DNA of 32,473 nt, taken from positions 1 through 32,473 of the forward strand of contig NGBS01000632.1 in the NCBI GenBank assembly GCA_002245135.1. The letters are read 5' to 3'. The translations under genes were made by a program, and so were the position numbers. This DNA comes from Proteromonas lacertae. Taxonomy: Eukaryota; Sar; Bigyra; Opalinata; Proteromonadidae. This document shows positions 1-7,400 of the stretch, one piece after another; within the stretch, counting starts at the first letter, position 1, and each line of letters begins with the position of its first letter. Under the pieces are notes generated by a model. The model had not been told where the DNA came from and did no database searches. It was given only the letters and a program-made list of their open reading frames with translations.

Positions 1-122
1 GAAACATAAATACATTCTCTCTCCAAAGAATACATCACTTTTCATTGATAAAAATGTATTGTAATAATTTACCTAAAAACATCTTTACATGAATAGTTTT
101 AGACTTCTTATACTGTTGATAT

Positions 123-635
123 TTATCTGTTGTTCCAGTAGGCTGTAACAAATGTAGCTTCTTCTTTATCCATTTCCCATTCATTTTCATCAAGAATTAA
201 ATGATCATGGTATTCATCATTCCATTTTAATTGAATTCCATCATAATAATTAGATTGATAAAAAATGTCAGATCTTTTTCTCACTAATTCATCCATAAAC
301 ACTCTATAGTGTTCATAATTGTCATCAAGCTTAACTAGATCTGTTCCTGTATTATTACATAAACGAAATGCTGCTAATCCAAATCCTTCTTTCATTCCTT
401 TTATATACTTTGGATATAACTCACCACTAGCTGCTACATTACCACTAAGATCAATTTTTTTAAATGCATTTGCTGCAGCAAGTGAATGAGTTTCAATTTC
501 GATATCATATTGAATGTAAGACTTTGCAAGGTTTATAATGTTCTCACCACTTAATTCGAACCTTATTTCATCTGAATAAGTGTTATCTTTAAGTTGATAG
601 AATGATTTAGTTTCCATTGGTGTCAACTTGAACAT
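123..635 (-). CDS. Capsid-like ORF of the virus-like element (short)
   Basis: The 170-aa product has near its N-terminus a pattern typical of the start of a jelly-roll major capsid protein: a short acidic strand followed by INLAKSYIQYDIEI, which matches the 'DLSxSYIxxxxxI' pattern of Polinton and Polinton-like-virus capsids. Family members usually run to about 500-700 aa, so this is only a part. It lies 69 bp downstream of the penton ORF on the same strand, which is the usual penton/capsid pairing. The identification rests on a remembered family pattern and on the neighbour, so it is weaker than the penton call. A different virion protein is possible. It is treated as a fossil part. Confidence 0.45.
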   Translation of the reverse strand: MFKLTPMETKSFYQLKDNTYSDEIRFELSGENIINLAKSYIQYDIEIETHSLAAANAFKKIDLSGNVAASGELYPKYIKGMKEGFGLAAFRLCNNTGTDLVKLDDNYEHYRVFMDELVRKRSDIFYQSNYYDGIQLKWNDEYHDHLILDENEWEMDKEEATFVTAYWNNR

Positions 636-704
636 ACTGGTAAAAGGCCATCATTGCTGGAACGTCTACACCGTGTTTTTGCTCTTTTGGGATAGTTAGA
701 GACA

Positions 705-1700
705 TCAGAAACACAAAATAAAAATAAAATAAAAATTAGACTTTAAGACAACAATATCTAAATTAAACTCGATATTATCAAGATTGAGTTCATAACCATT
801 TTGTTGAGTAATCTGAATAGTAATTTGACCATTGGTATAAGTATTATTGAACATTTTACTAGTATTAAGAATGTCATTGTTCTGGTATGTAATGAATGGT
901 AACTCAGGGTTTGCTATTGGTATATTTTCTAACACATTTGAATCTTGAATGATGTTTACAATATCTAAACGAATGGATATCGCACTAACCCATATAAGAG
1001 ATGGACGATATGGTAATTGAGTAAATGGGAAATCTACTGAAAATGCAGCTAATGCTTTTTCTGTTCCTTGAGGTCCTGGAACAAATTTATCATAACATAA
1101 CCAATAGTTATTATTTGGAATACCTAATATCTTGTAGGCTAAATCTTTTGTTACTATTTCTATTTTTGAAATCCAAAAAATAGGTTTTGTTAAACTATAT
1201 AATGCATTCATTTTACTTGCAATTTTTAAATGTCTGGTATGTTCATCATCTTTATCATCTAGCTTAAATAAATCACCATTACCTTCTATTACAGGTGTAT
1301 ATAGTATATCCTTAACTATAAACAAATCATCATCAGGAATTTCAAAATCTATATATTTTATAGAACGTATTCCATCATTGATTAACTTAATAATCTGATT
1401 CTCATCATAAAAACCTTCAGGAATTTGTACTGATACACATACTGTGGGTTTTTCTGGCGCTGCGCCATCTTCTTTATCATAATCACATGTAAATAAGAAC
1501 TGAAACGTATCGTTTGTCTCTGCTTGTATAGTAGGGAAAGAATTAGGGACAACTGCGTGTAATAACGACACATGAGTATAATCTTGATCAAATGATGGTA
1601 AGGCTAAGGTCTTTTTGTATCTATTCCCTACTCCGAATGTCCCTGTAGTCATTACCATATCAGAATTTAAATAGTATACACGGTGATTAGAGACTAACAT
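705..1700 (-). CDS. Penton (minor capsid) protein of the virus-like element
   Basis: The 331-aa product has the layout of the Polinton / adintovirus / Polinton-like-virus penton, a single jelly-roll protein of the capsid vertices. Near the N-terminus is a YYLNSD stretch, then a strand ending in the motif HAVVPNSFPTI (family pattern 'sa.iPnSfy.I'), then N-x-F-x-F, and later IPEGFYDENQIIKLIN (family pattern 'ip.G.Yt...l...iN'). The length is normal for the family. No intron is needed. The start at 1700 faces the plus-strand ORF starting at 1763 across an inverted repeat, so the two are probably controlled together. Motifs are seen directly, the assignment is from family knowledge, and virion function is inferred. 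Confidence 0.65.
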   Translation of the reverse strand: MLVSNHRVYYLNSDMVMTTGTFGVGNRYKKTLALPSFDQDYTHVSLLHAVVPNSFPTIQAETNDTFQFLFTCDYDKEDGAAPEKPTVCVSVQIPEGFYDENQIIKLINDGIRSIKYIDFEIPDDDLFIVKDILYTPVIEGNGDLFKLDDKDDEHTRHLKIASKMNALYSLTKPIFWISKIEIVTKDLAYKILGIPNNNYWLCYDKFVPGPQGTEKALAAFSVDFPFTQLPYRPSLIWVSAISIRLDIVNIIQDSNVLENIPIANPELPFITYQNNDILNTSKMFNNTYTNGQITIQITQQNGYELNLDNIEFNLDIVVLKSNFYFIFILCF

Positions 1701-1718
1701 TTTGAAAAAAATAATAAT

Positions 1719-1748
1719 GTCAATATTGGTAATATTAGTAATATTGAC
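1719..1748. promoter_or_regulatory. Inverted repeat between divergent viral-type ORFs
   Basis: Two perfect 9-bp arms, GTCAATATT at 1719-1727 and AATATTGAC at 1740-1748, are separated by 12 bp. They fill most of the 62-bp gap between the start codons at 1700 (-) and 1763 (+). The position suggests a shared operator or bidirectional promoter element. The AT-rich background makes short palindromes common, but the arms contain G and C and the placement is exact. Confidence 0.5.
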
Positions 1749-1762
1749 ACTATTTTTATTTT

Positions 1763-2386
1763 ATGGAAGATAATAAAAAACCTAAACATAGAACAGTTCC
1801 ATTCAAATTAACAGAATTAGACAAACAAGTAATCATCAGAAGCTTCAGAAAAGACGGTAAAATCAGAGCTCCCACAAAATCGAAATTATATCATTTAATT
1901 TCAGGATCAAAATCAAGACTTACATACTCAGAGATAAGATATATATTGAAATACATCGAAGATGAGTACAAATATTACATAGAATCAAAGTTTAAGACAG
2001 GTTGTTTTAATGGACCAATCATTGAACAAGTAAAAGTACCTCTTAACGCGCCAAAACTAACCGCTTCAAGCTTCGCTCAAGCCTTAAGTAAACACAAAGA
2101 ACACAGAATTGCAGGTCAAAAGAAGACAAGAATGATGTTAGAACAGATTTTAGCATTACATAAGAAGGAAGAAGAGGACTTTTTACCTCCACAAGAGATA
2201 ATTGACATAAAAGATGACGAAATTAAGGTAAAAGAAGAGGTAAATTACATAAAACCGGTCACAAAATCGAATGTAAACAGTTTAAGTGGTTTAGAAGACT
2301 TGTCTCCTGTTAACTCAGTTCCTAGTTTAAGTCCAAAATCAATAACAGATAAAAGCATTATAAGGCCTAATTGTATTATATTTTAA
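1763..2386 (+). CDS. Basic 207-aa protein of the virus-like element, with SIM-like motif
   Basis: I do not recognise this protein. The first ~130 residues are rich in K and R and predicted helical, as expected of a nucleic-acid-binding or virion core protein. From about residue 135 it becomes acidic and then low in complexity, rich in S, P, N and V. Residues 146-153 read IIDIKDDE, a hydrophobic core followed by acidic residues as in SUMO-interacting motifs. They are followed by VKEE (156-159), which fits the sumoylation consensus (hydrophobic-K-x-E). The ORF is intronless and divergent from the penton gene. Its stop lies 32 bp before the next plus-strand start. Function is unknown, and the SUMO link is inferred from short motifs that also occur by chance. 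Confidence 0.6.
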   Translation: MEDNKKPKHRTVPFKLTELDKQVIIRSFRKDGKIRAPTKSKLYHLISGSKSRLTYSEIRYILKYIEDEYKYYIESKFKTGCFNGPIIEQVKVPLNAPKLTASSFAQALSKHKEHRIAGQKKTRMMLEQILALHKKEEEDFLPPQEIIDIKDDEIKVKEEVNYIKPVTKSNVNSLSGLEDLSPVNSVPSLSPKSITDKSIIRPNCIIF

Positions 2387-2418
2387 TTTTTTTGTTAATT
2401 GATTTAAAATTTTTTCTT

Positions 2419-2655
2419 ATGGGGAACGATATAATGACAATTTTACTCTCTGTATTAGTATTTATACTCTATATGCTCGCTTTGGCACTGTACAAATACT
2501 TCAAAGCACACAATTGTATTCCAAATGAGGTAGATATCGCAGACATTCGTTCAAATATGACCGATATGATGGAGAAAGGCTTGCAGCATGACAAGACATT
2601 GGAAGATATAAAGACATATATAGACATTGTGAATAAAAGAAAGCACACAGTTTAA
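2419..2655 (+). CDS. Small single-pass membrane protein of the virus-like element
   Basis: A 78-aa product starts at the ATG at 2419. An upstream in-frame ATG at 2371 would overlap the previous gene and add an odd hydrophobic leader, so I prefer the second. After MGNDIM comes one hydrophobic segment of about 20 residues (LLSVLVFILYMLALALY), then a short basic patch and a polar, probably helical tail with D, E and K. Small membrane proteins of this kind are common in Polinton-like viruses, but this one is not recognised. It lies in the same direction as, and just after, the 207-aa gene, so the two are probably co-transcribed. Confidence 0.5.
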   Translation: MGNDIMTILLSVLVFILYMLALALYKYFKAHNCIPNEVDIADIRSNMTDMMEKGLQHDKTLEDIKTYIDIVNKRKHTV

Positions 2656-2707
2656 ATAATTTGTAACGAATTAATTTTTTATTATATAATAAACGGCTAT
2701 TTTTTTT

Positions 2708-2785
2708 AGGGAAAGTGAAACGACTCTTTATTTAGGGAAAGTAAAACGACTATTTTTTCAGGGAAAGTAAAACGACTATTTTTCT
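2708..2785 (+). repeat. Three 26-bp tandem repeats
   Basis: Three units start at 2708, 2734 and 2760, each reading AGGGAAAGTRAAACGACT followed by a T/A-rich filler. A partial unit with AAACGGCTATTTT precedes them at 2691. The core AAACGGC(T)ATTTT reappears at 3235 and 3974. Spacing is exactly 26 bp. They lie just after the last viral-type ORF and may be element-end or control repeats. Confidence 0.8.
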
Positions 2786-2970
2786 TTTAAAAAAATGAAA
2801 GTTATTATTGAGATTCGAACGCGTTTTCATCATTTAAATAGCAACGGTTAAACAGTTAGACTAAATAATTGCCTAAAATAAAGTACATGTGACGATTCAT
2901 TTTGTACAATGTCGATTGAAGAATAATTCTCAATCGTTGCGTCAAAAATAGAATATGAAGAAATTTCTTA

Positions 2971-2994
2971 GAAAATTCAAAAATTTGAATTTTC
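2971..2994. repeat. 24-bp palindrome
   Basis: GAAAATTCAAA and TTTGAATTTTC form perfect 11-bp arms around a 2-bp centre. Similar AATTCAAAAATT words recur at 3940-3970, so this may be part of a wider AT-rich repeat family. Confidence 0.7.
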
Positions 2995-3021
2995 AAATAT
3001 TCAAATCTATTTTGACGAGGT

Positions 3022-3122
3022 TTGACTTGAACGGTTGGTTTGTGCATCAAATTTCAAATCTAATTTGACAAATGCTTGACTTGAACAGTCGGTTTGTGCA
3101 TCAAACTTCAATTTAATTTGAA
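3022..3122 (+). repeat. 54-bp-period tandem repeat
   Basis: Two adjacent copies start at 3022 and 3076. Both carry TTGACTTGAAC and an identical GGTTTGTGCATCAAA core (3037-3051 and 3091-3105), and the copies diverge slightly between these blocks. A third copy of the core lies in inverted orientation at 3911-3925. Confidence 0.8.
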
Positions 3123-3210
3123 AAATAAGAAATTGGCTTGCAAATTCATTTTGAAAATAATTATTTGGCTTGTCCGAAATGAAATTGAAGAACCGTTTCA
3201 GAATTATTGT

Positions 3211-3238
3211 GTTTCGTCATTTTTGAAAATGATGAAAC
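3211..3238 (+). repeat. Hairpin-forming inverted repeat
   Basis: GTTTCGTCATTTT (3211-3223) and AAAATGATGAAAC (3226-3238) pair over 13 positions with one G-T, leaving a 2-base loop. An alternative pairing uses CCGTTTC at 3194-3200 with GAAACGG at 3234-3240. The GAAACGG word is shared with the 26-bp repeats. Confidence 0.65.
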
Positions 3239-3283
3239 GGCATTTTAGGCAAATTTTAAAATTTAAATTTTTGAATTTTTAAA

Positions 3284-3380
3284 TTTCGCGCGCTCTCTGT
3301 CTAAAATTTGAATTATTTAAAAAAACTAGCGAGTTTTAATAATTTAGCGCGAGCTAGCTTAATTGGTTTTCGCGCCAAAA
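3284..3380. promoter_or_regulatory. Cluster of E2F-like sites
   Basis: TTTTCGCGCCAAAA at 3367-3380 matches the E2F/DP consensus TTTSGCGCSAAA on both strands. Two further GCGC cores with T- or A-rich flanks lie at 3284-3293 (TTTCGCGCGC) and near 3346-3352 (GCGCGA). CGCG is rare in the rest of this AT-rich window. The best site is about 120 bp upstream of the start codon at 3499. Binding is inferred from the motif only. Confidence 0.45.
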
Positions 3381-3423
3381 ACTATTTTTTAGTTATAATG
3401 ATTAGTTCAAAATAGAATTTAAA

Positions 3424-3434
3424 TTTTATATAGG
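3424..3434 (+). promoter_or_regulatory. TATA-like box before the SIM gene
   Basis: TTTTATATAGG lies about 65 bp upstream of the start codon at 3499 and downstream of the E2F-like sites. AT-rich sequence makes this weak on its own; the ordered arrangement gives it some support. Confidence 0.35.
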
Positions 3435-3498
3435 AATTGTATACTATTCATTCAAATCTATTTTGAAAATTACAATTAATCTTAAAATTATTGAAAAA

Positions 3499-3783
3499 AT
3501 GTCTTCACCCATTAATCCTAAAGAACCAGTCGATTTAACTACTGAAAACAATGAACCTTGTATAAATACACATTCAATTTAATTTTCAATAGCGCATTTC
3601 ATCATCGATTTAACGAATGAAGATGATGAAGTGCCAAAGAAGAGAAGTTACGCTGTCATGACAACCAACGGTCGCACAAAACGTTACAAAACAAGAACGG
3701 TTACAAAAATGCGAACAATTGATGAACAAGATTTACCTGAAGAAGAAGGACCCGTCAGTAGATTAATTAATTCAACTCATTAA
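3499..3783 (+). CDS. Small spliced protein with SUMO-interacting motif
   Basis: Two exons, 3499-3559 and 3593-3783, flank a 33-nt intron with GTATAA donor and AATAG acceptor, matching every other intron in the window. The 83-aa product begins MSSPINPKEPVDLTTENNEP. Residues 23-33 read FIIDLTNEDDE, a textbook SUMO-interacting motif (I-I-D-L-T followed by acidic residues). An earlier VDLT at 11-14 may be a second weak copy. It continues with a very basic stretch (PKKRSY, then RTKRYKTRTVTK) that could enter the nucleus or bind nucleic acid, and an acidic DLPEEEG near the end. It may belong to the virus-like element or to the host: the intron fits the host rule, but the gene lies inside the repeat zone beside the element. 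Function is unrecognised; SUMO binding is inferred. Confidence 0.6.
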
Positions 3784-3910
3784 TTGTTTTTATGATTGAA
3801 TTATGACTCTAAATGCTTTTTTTGATACTTTAAAAAAAAAAAAAAAAAACATAAAAAAAACTGTGCATGAGCACAGGCCCGTACTCGCCATACTTCAAAT
3901 TTTAAAAAAG

Positions 3911-3925
3911 CTTGATTCACAAACC
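3911..3925 (-). repeat. Inverted copy of the 54-bp repeat core
   Basis: Read on the minus strand this gives GGTTTGTGAATCAAG, 13 of 15 identical to the core at 3037-3051 and 3091-3105. With those copies it brackets the SIM gene in inverted orientation. Confidence 0.5.
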
Positions 3926-3993
3926 GCCAGTTTAAAAATTCAAAAATTCAAATTTTTAAAAATTCAAAAAATGAAACGGCTATTTTTATTTTA

Positions 3994-4035
3994 GCCTCGG
4001 GTCCAGCGTCAAGCCTCGTGGTCCAGCGTCAAGCC
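3994..4035 (+). repeat. GC-rich 19/20-bp tandem repeat
   Basis: GCCTCGGGTCCAGCGTCAA (3994-4012) is followed by the near-identical GCCTCGTGGTCCAGCGTCAA (4013-4032), then GCC. It is about 60% GC, sharply different from its surroundings. It could mark the end of an inserted element. Confidence 0.75.
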
Positions 4036-4419
4036 ATTTTGGGTCTGTAGCCCTTAATATATATTATTATGTCGTTTGTGTTTATTTCTTGATTGAGTGT
4101 ACAATGCTGTTTATTCGTAATATTTTCTTCCAGTCTAAAGAAAAGAAACAACGCTGTAAATATAGAGGAATAGTATGATATAGTTTTATTGTAACTTGAC
4201 TAGAATCAGTTTATTCAGTATTTTACCGTAATAAATCTGATTAAGGAAGTGTTAAGATGTAGCGTTTCTAGATTAGCATCGATAAGTAAAGCATTAATGT
4301 CATCTATCTGTTCATCTTGTTATAAATGTTCATTTCTTCATTTAGAAAAAAATACTTACTACAACATGCTCATTATGCCGGTAAGCAGCATTCTAAATCA
4401 ATGTGTCGCTTTTACTAAA

Positions 4420-7400
4420 ATGAGAAAAATATGTGGATGTATTAATATATATATTCTCATTTTTATATAATAGGTTTCATGTTTTACTTGCTGATATGTT
4501 CAAATGTTTGTTTATGTGATGATAATGCTTATTTTGCTGATTTGTTGAATGGACCAAATACTGTTATTTTGGATCATCCTATTACACTTCATTCGCAAGA
4601 TTTTTCAAGTTATTTTAAAGCAACATATTTAATAGGACTTAGAGAAGTTTCACCTATTACAATAGTAGTGGATGAAAATAGATCTATCAATTTGTTTAGT
4701 GAGCTAAATGGAAAATATATAGAACGTATTACATTTGTAATTAACACAACATTACCAATAAATGGAGGTGGAATTATTAAATTCATGAATAGTTCAACTT
4801 TAAGTGATATTGTAGTTAATATTAATGGAAGATTATTAATTGAATCATCATCAAATGAAAAAAATGCGATATTGTGTAATGAAATGAAAGATAGTACAAT
4901 TACAGGTGATATTGTATTCGATGATATGGAAGTTAGTATTAAAGAAAATTCATATTTTGGTTTAATTTGTGGTTGTATTGATGAATCAACCAATCAAAAT
5001 AAAGAATTATCATATGGTTTTATGAATGTCATAGGAGATACAATAAAAATAAATAATAAAAAAGAATCTATAGTTGGCTTGGTATTTGGTGCATCGTTCA
5101 CAAATATAAATATAGATGTTGCATATGTTCTAATAAAAACAGACATAAGCATTGAATCAAATGATGATTATGAAAGTGTAGGATTCTTTATAGGTTATAG
5201 TAATTGTAGTACTAAATTTGGTAAAAATTCAATTGATATACACTTAGGGAATATAACTAAATTTGGTGGATTGGTAGGTAAAGAAGACCAAGAATTGACT
5301 GTAACAACTGCTTTGATTAGATTGTATTTAACTGATAATTTCAATATGAGTAGTAAATTTGGATTGATTGGTTATGAAAGTGTTCATGATATGACTATGG
5401 ATAATAGTTATTTTGATATAATAGACAATAGAAGCAATAGTGGATCTATATTATCCGATAATATAATAACAGTCAAAGTAATATATTCTGCTACAGGTAG
5501 AATATCAGTTACTAATAGTTATATGACTGTATCTAATTCTTCAATAGTAGAAAATGATATTAGCAATAATATAGAATTACTTTCATCATACTGTATTCCA
5601 TCAGATTCAAATCTCGCAACTCATGATTACATACGAAATGGTATTTCCTTCATTATTATATTGGAAGTTCCATATTACTATAATAATGAATTCTACAGAG
5701 GACAACCTTTATATGATTCAACTAGTATAATATGTACAGAAATATCTATATCTCCAGCTTTAGAAAAGATAGAATTCATTAATGTAGATTATGTTCCAAA
5801 AGAATTACAGATCACAATTAATAAACATGATATGCCTACTCCAGTAATAGTGATTCTATCATTTAATGAAAGTTATTTCAGAGTAATACCAACAATAATT
5901 GAATTAAGAGACAGTAGTAGTTTTACAATAACTCCAAAGGATACTCATAGAAATATTTCTTCTTTATTGTCATTTGAAGTGAAAAGTGAAAGTATATTCA
6001 TTAATAATTTTCAAATAAATCCAATTATACTTTCTACAATATTTGTTGCTATATCTGCACCAAAATTATTATCATGCAGATTAAGAGATGAAGATTATAT
6101 TTTGGTATTAGAATTTGATAAAAAATGTATAATGAAAGGAGTAAAAGTTAATGAGATCTTTACATCGAATGAAAATGAGTTATTAATATTTGATCCATCC
6201 ACTACCATTGATGTTTTATTTTTTATGTGGACAAATGATGAAACCTTATATGTTTATTATAATTCAACAACTGAGAATGTTACAGTCGATTCAAAAGTAA
6301 CAATTAAAGAAGGATATATATATCCAAATGTAGATTATAGTACTTCTACAAATGATACATTACCCATTAAATTAAGAACAAATATTCCACAAGTAATAAA
6401 AAGTGAGTTTATGGATGAAAATACTGTAGTAATAAAATTTGATGTTGATATAAAAGATGGAATAGATATAAATGGAAGAAAATGTAATGAAATATTTAAC
6501 GATACTTCATTTAGTTTATCATCAATGTGCTATTTATCATCACCAAAAGAAATAACAATGAAATTATCAAATCCAACTACATTAAGTCTAAATGATTATT
6601 TACATTTTATTCCAAATGTAATTAAGAGTAGTAAGAATCATATAAAAGGATGTGAAGGTAAAATAATTATAACAACAAATATATTTTATTCTATTCAACT
6701 AAGTATAATAAAACCACGATTTGTTTCTCCTTGCTATGATTTTATTATATATGGAAAGTCTTCAAATGAAATAAGGCCATTAATATATCATTGGAGTTCT
6801 TCAAATGAAACATTGAATAGTATAATTAAATCATTAAATGAACCAATGATTGTAATACCAAAGAACTCATTAGATGGTGATAATGATTATAATATTACAT
6901 TAGAGGTTGAAAGTCCTTTTAGTCATGAAACATATTACATAAACGAAACATTTCGTGTAGGTTCAGATTCTGAATTAAACATAAATATAGAAGGAGATGA
7001 TTATGTAAGTGTAGTAGTTGATCAAAGTGTTTATGTTCGGGGAAGAGTGTCATTATATCAATGTAATGAGAATATTCCAAAACCAGAAATCAATTATAAT
7101 TGGTCAATAAAAAATGAAATTGATGATGAAATTGAAATTGATATATCCAAATATGAAATAGTAGATGAAACTAGATTGTTTTTCGACTCATTTACAATAG
7201 AAAAAGGTCAATATACAATTGTTTTAAATTCTTCAGTTAGTGGTTTACATTCTAGTTATTCAATTAATTTTTATGTAGAAGGATCACAAACAATTGAAGT
7301 TTTATATCCAATTTTTTTGAGTCAAAACAAATCAGAACCAATAATAATAGATTTATCAAATTTGAAGGATCATTATTCAGGAATGATGATTGCCTATAAT

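Larger units (their letters stand above)
1..2790. mobile_element. Part of a Polinton / Polinton-like virus insertion (fossil)
   Basis: A block of four intronless ORFs sits here: two on the minus strand (123-635, 705-1700) and two on the plus strand (1763-2386, 2419-2655), divergent around an inverted repeat at 1719-1748. The 331-aa ORF reads as the single-jelly-roll penton of Polintons, adintoviruses and Polinton-like viruses, and the 170-aa ORF resembles the N-terminal part of their major capsid protein. No integrase, family B polymerase, packaging ATPase or protease is visible, so the rest of the element would lie to the left of the window, or is lost. No terminal inverted repeat or target duplication can be paired within the window. 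The right edge is uncertain: it could be at 2655, at the 26-bp repeats (2708-2785), or as far as the GC-rich repeat at about 4035. The visible ORFs are mostly open, suggesting a fairly recent insertion, but the capsid-like part is incomplete. Confidence 0.6.
2656..3498. other. Repeat-rich non-coding stretch
   Basis: No convincing gene is seen here. The stretch holds three 26-bp repeats (2708-2785), a palindrome (2971-2994), a 54-bp-period tandem repeat (3022-3122), a long hairpin (3211-3238), several CG-rich islands in an AT-rich background (3284-3293, 3346-3352, 3367-3380), and a TATA-like box. ORFs of about 60 codons on both strands have no family signal and no plausible composition. The 3' part probably acts as promoter for the gene starting at 3499. 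Confidence 0.6.
3784..4419. other. Non-coding stretch between SIM gene and polycystin-like gene
   Basis: It holds an 18-base A run (3832-3849), an inverted copy of the GGTTTGTGCATCAAA core (3911-3925), a third AAACGGCTATTTTT word (3974-3994), and a GC-rich tandem repeat (3994-4035). After about 4040 the sequence is plain AT-rich DNA, presumably the promoter of the gene starting at 4420. The 73-codon ORF at 4249-4470 overlaps that gene's first exon and intron and has no family signal. Confidence 0.55.

Noticed and set aside
2809-2880. tRNA-like sequence on the minus strand, with TTCGAATC (B-box-like) and TTAGTCTAACTG (A-box-like)
   Set aside because: The T stem does not pair, the D loop lacks GG, and no clean anticodon stem forms. 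It is at best a tRNA-derived remnant.
2856-3282. Two ORFs of 62-64 codons, 2856-3050 (-) and 3094-3282 (+)
   Set aside because: They cross tandem and inverted repeats, have no family signal, and are what AT-rich sequence gives by chance.
3803-3994. 63-codon ORF (+)
   Set aside because: It translates the A run and AT-rich repeats into Lys/Phe-rich low complexity.
4249-4470. 73-codon ORF (+) before the polycystin-like gene
   Set aside because: It overlaps that gene's exon 1 and intron in another frame, and no family is recognised.
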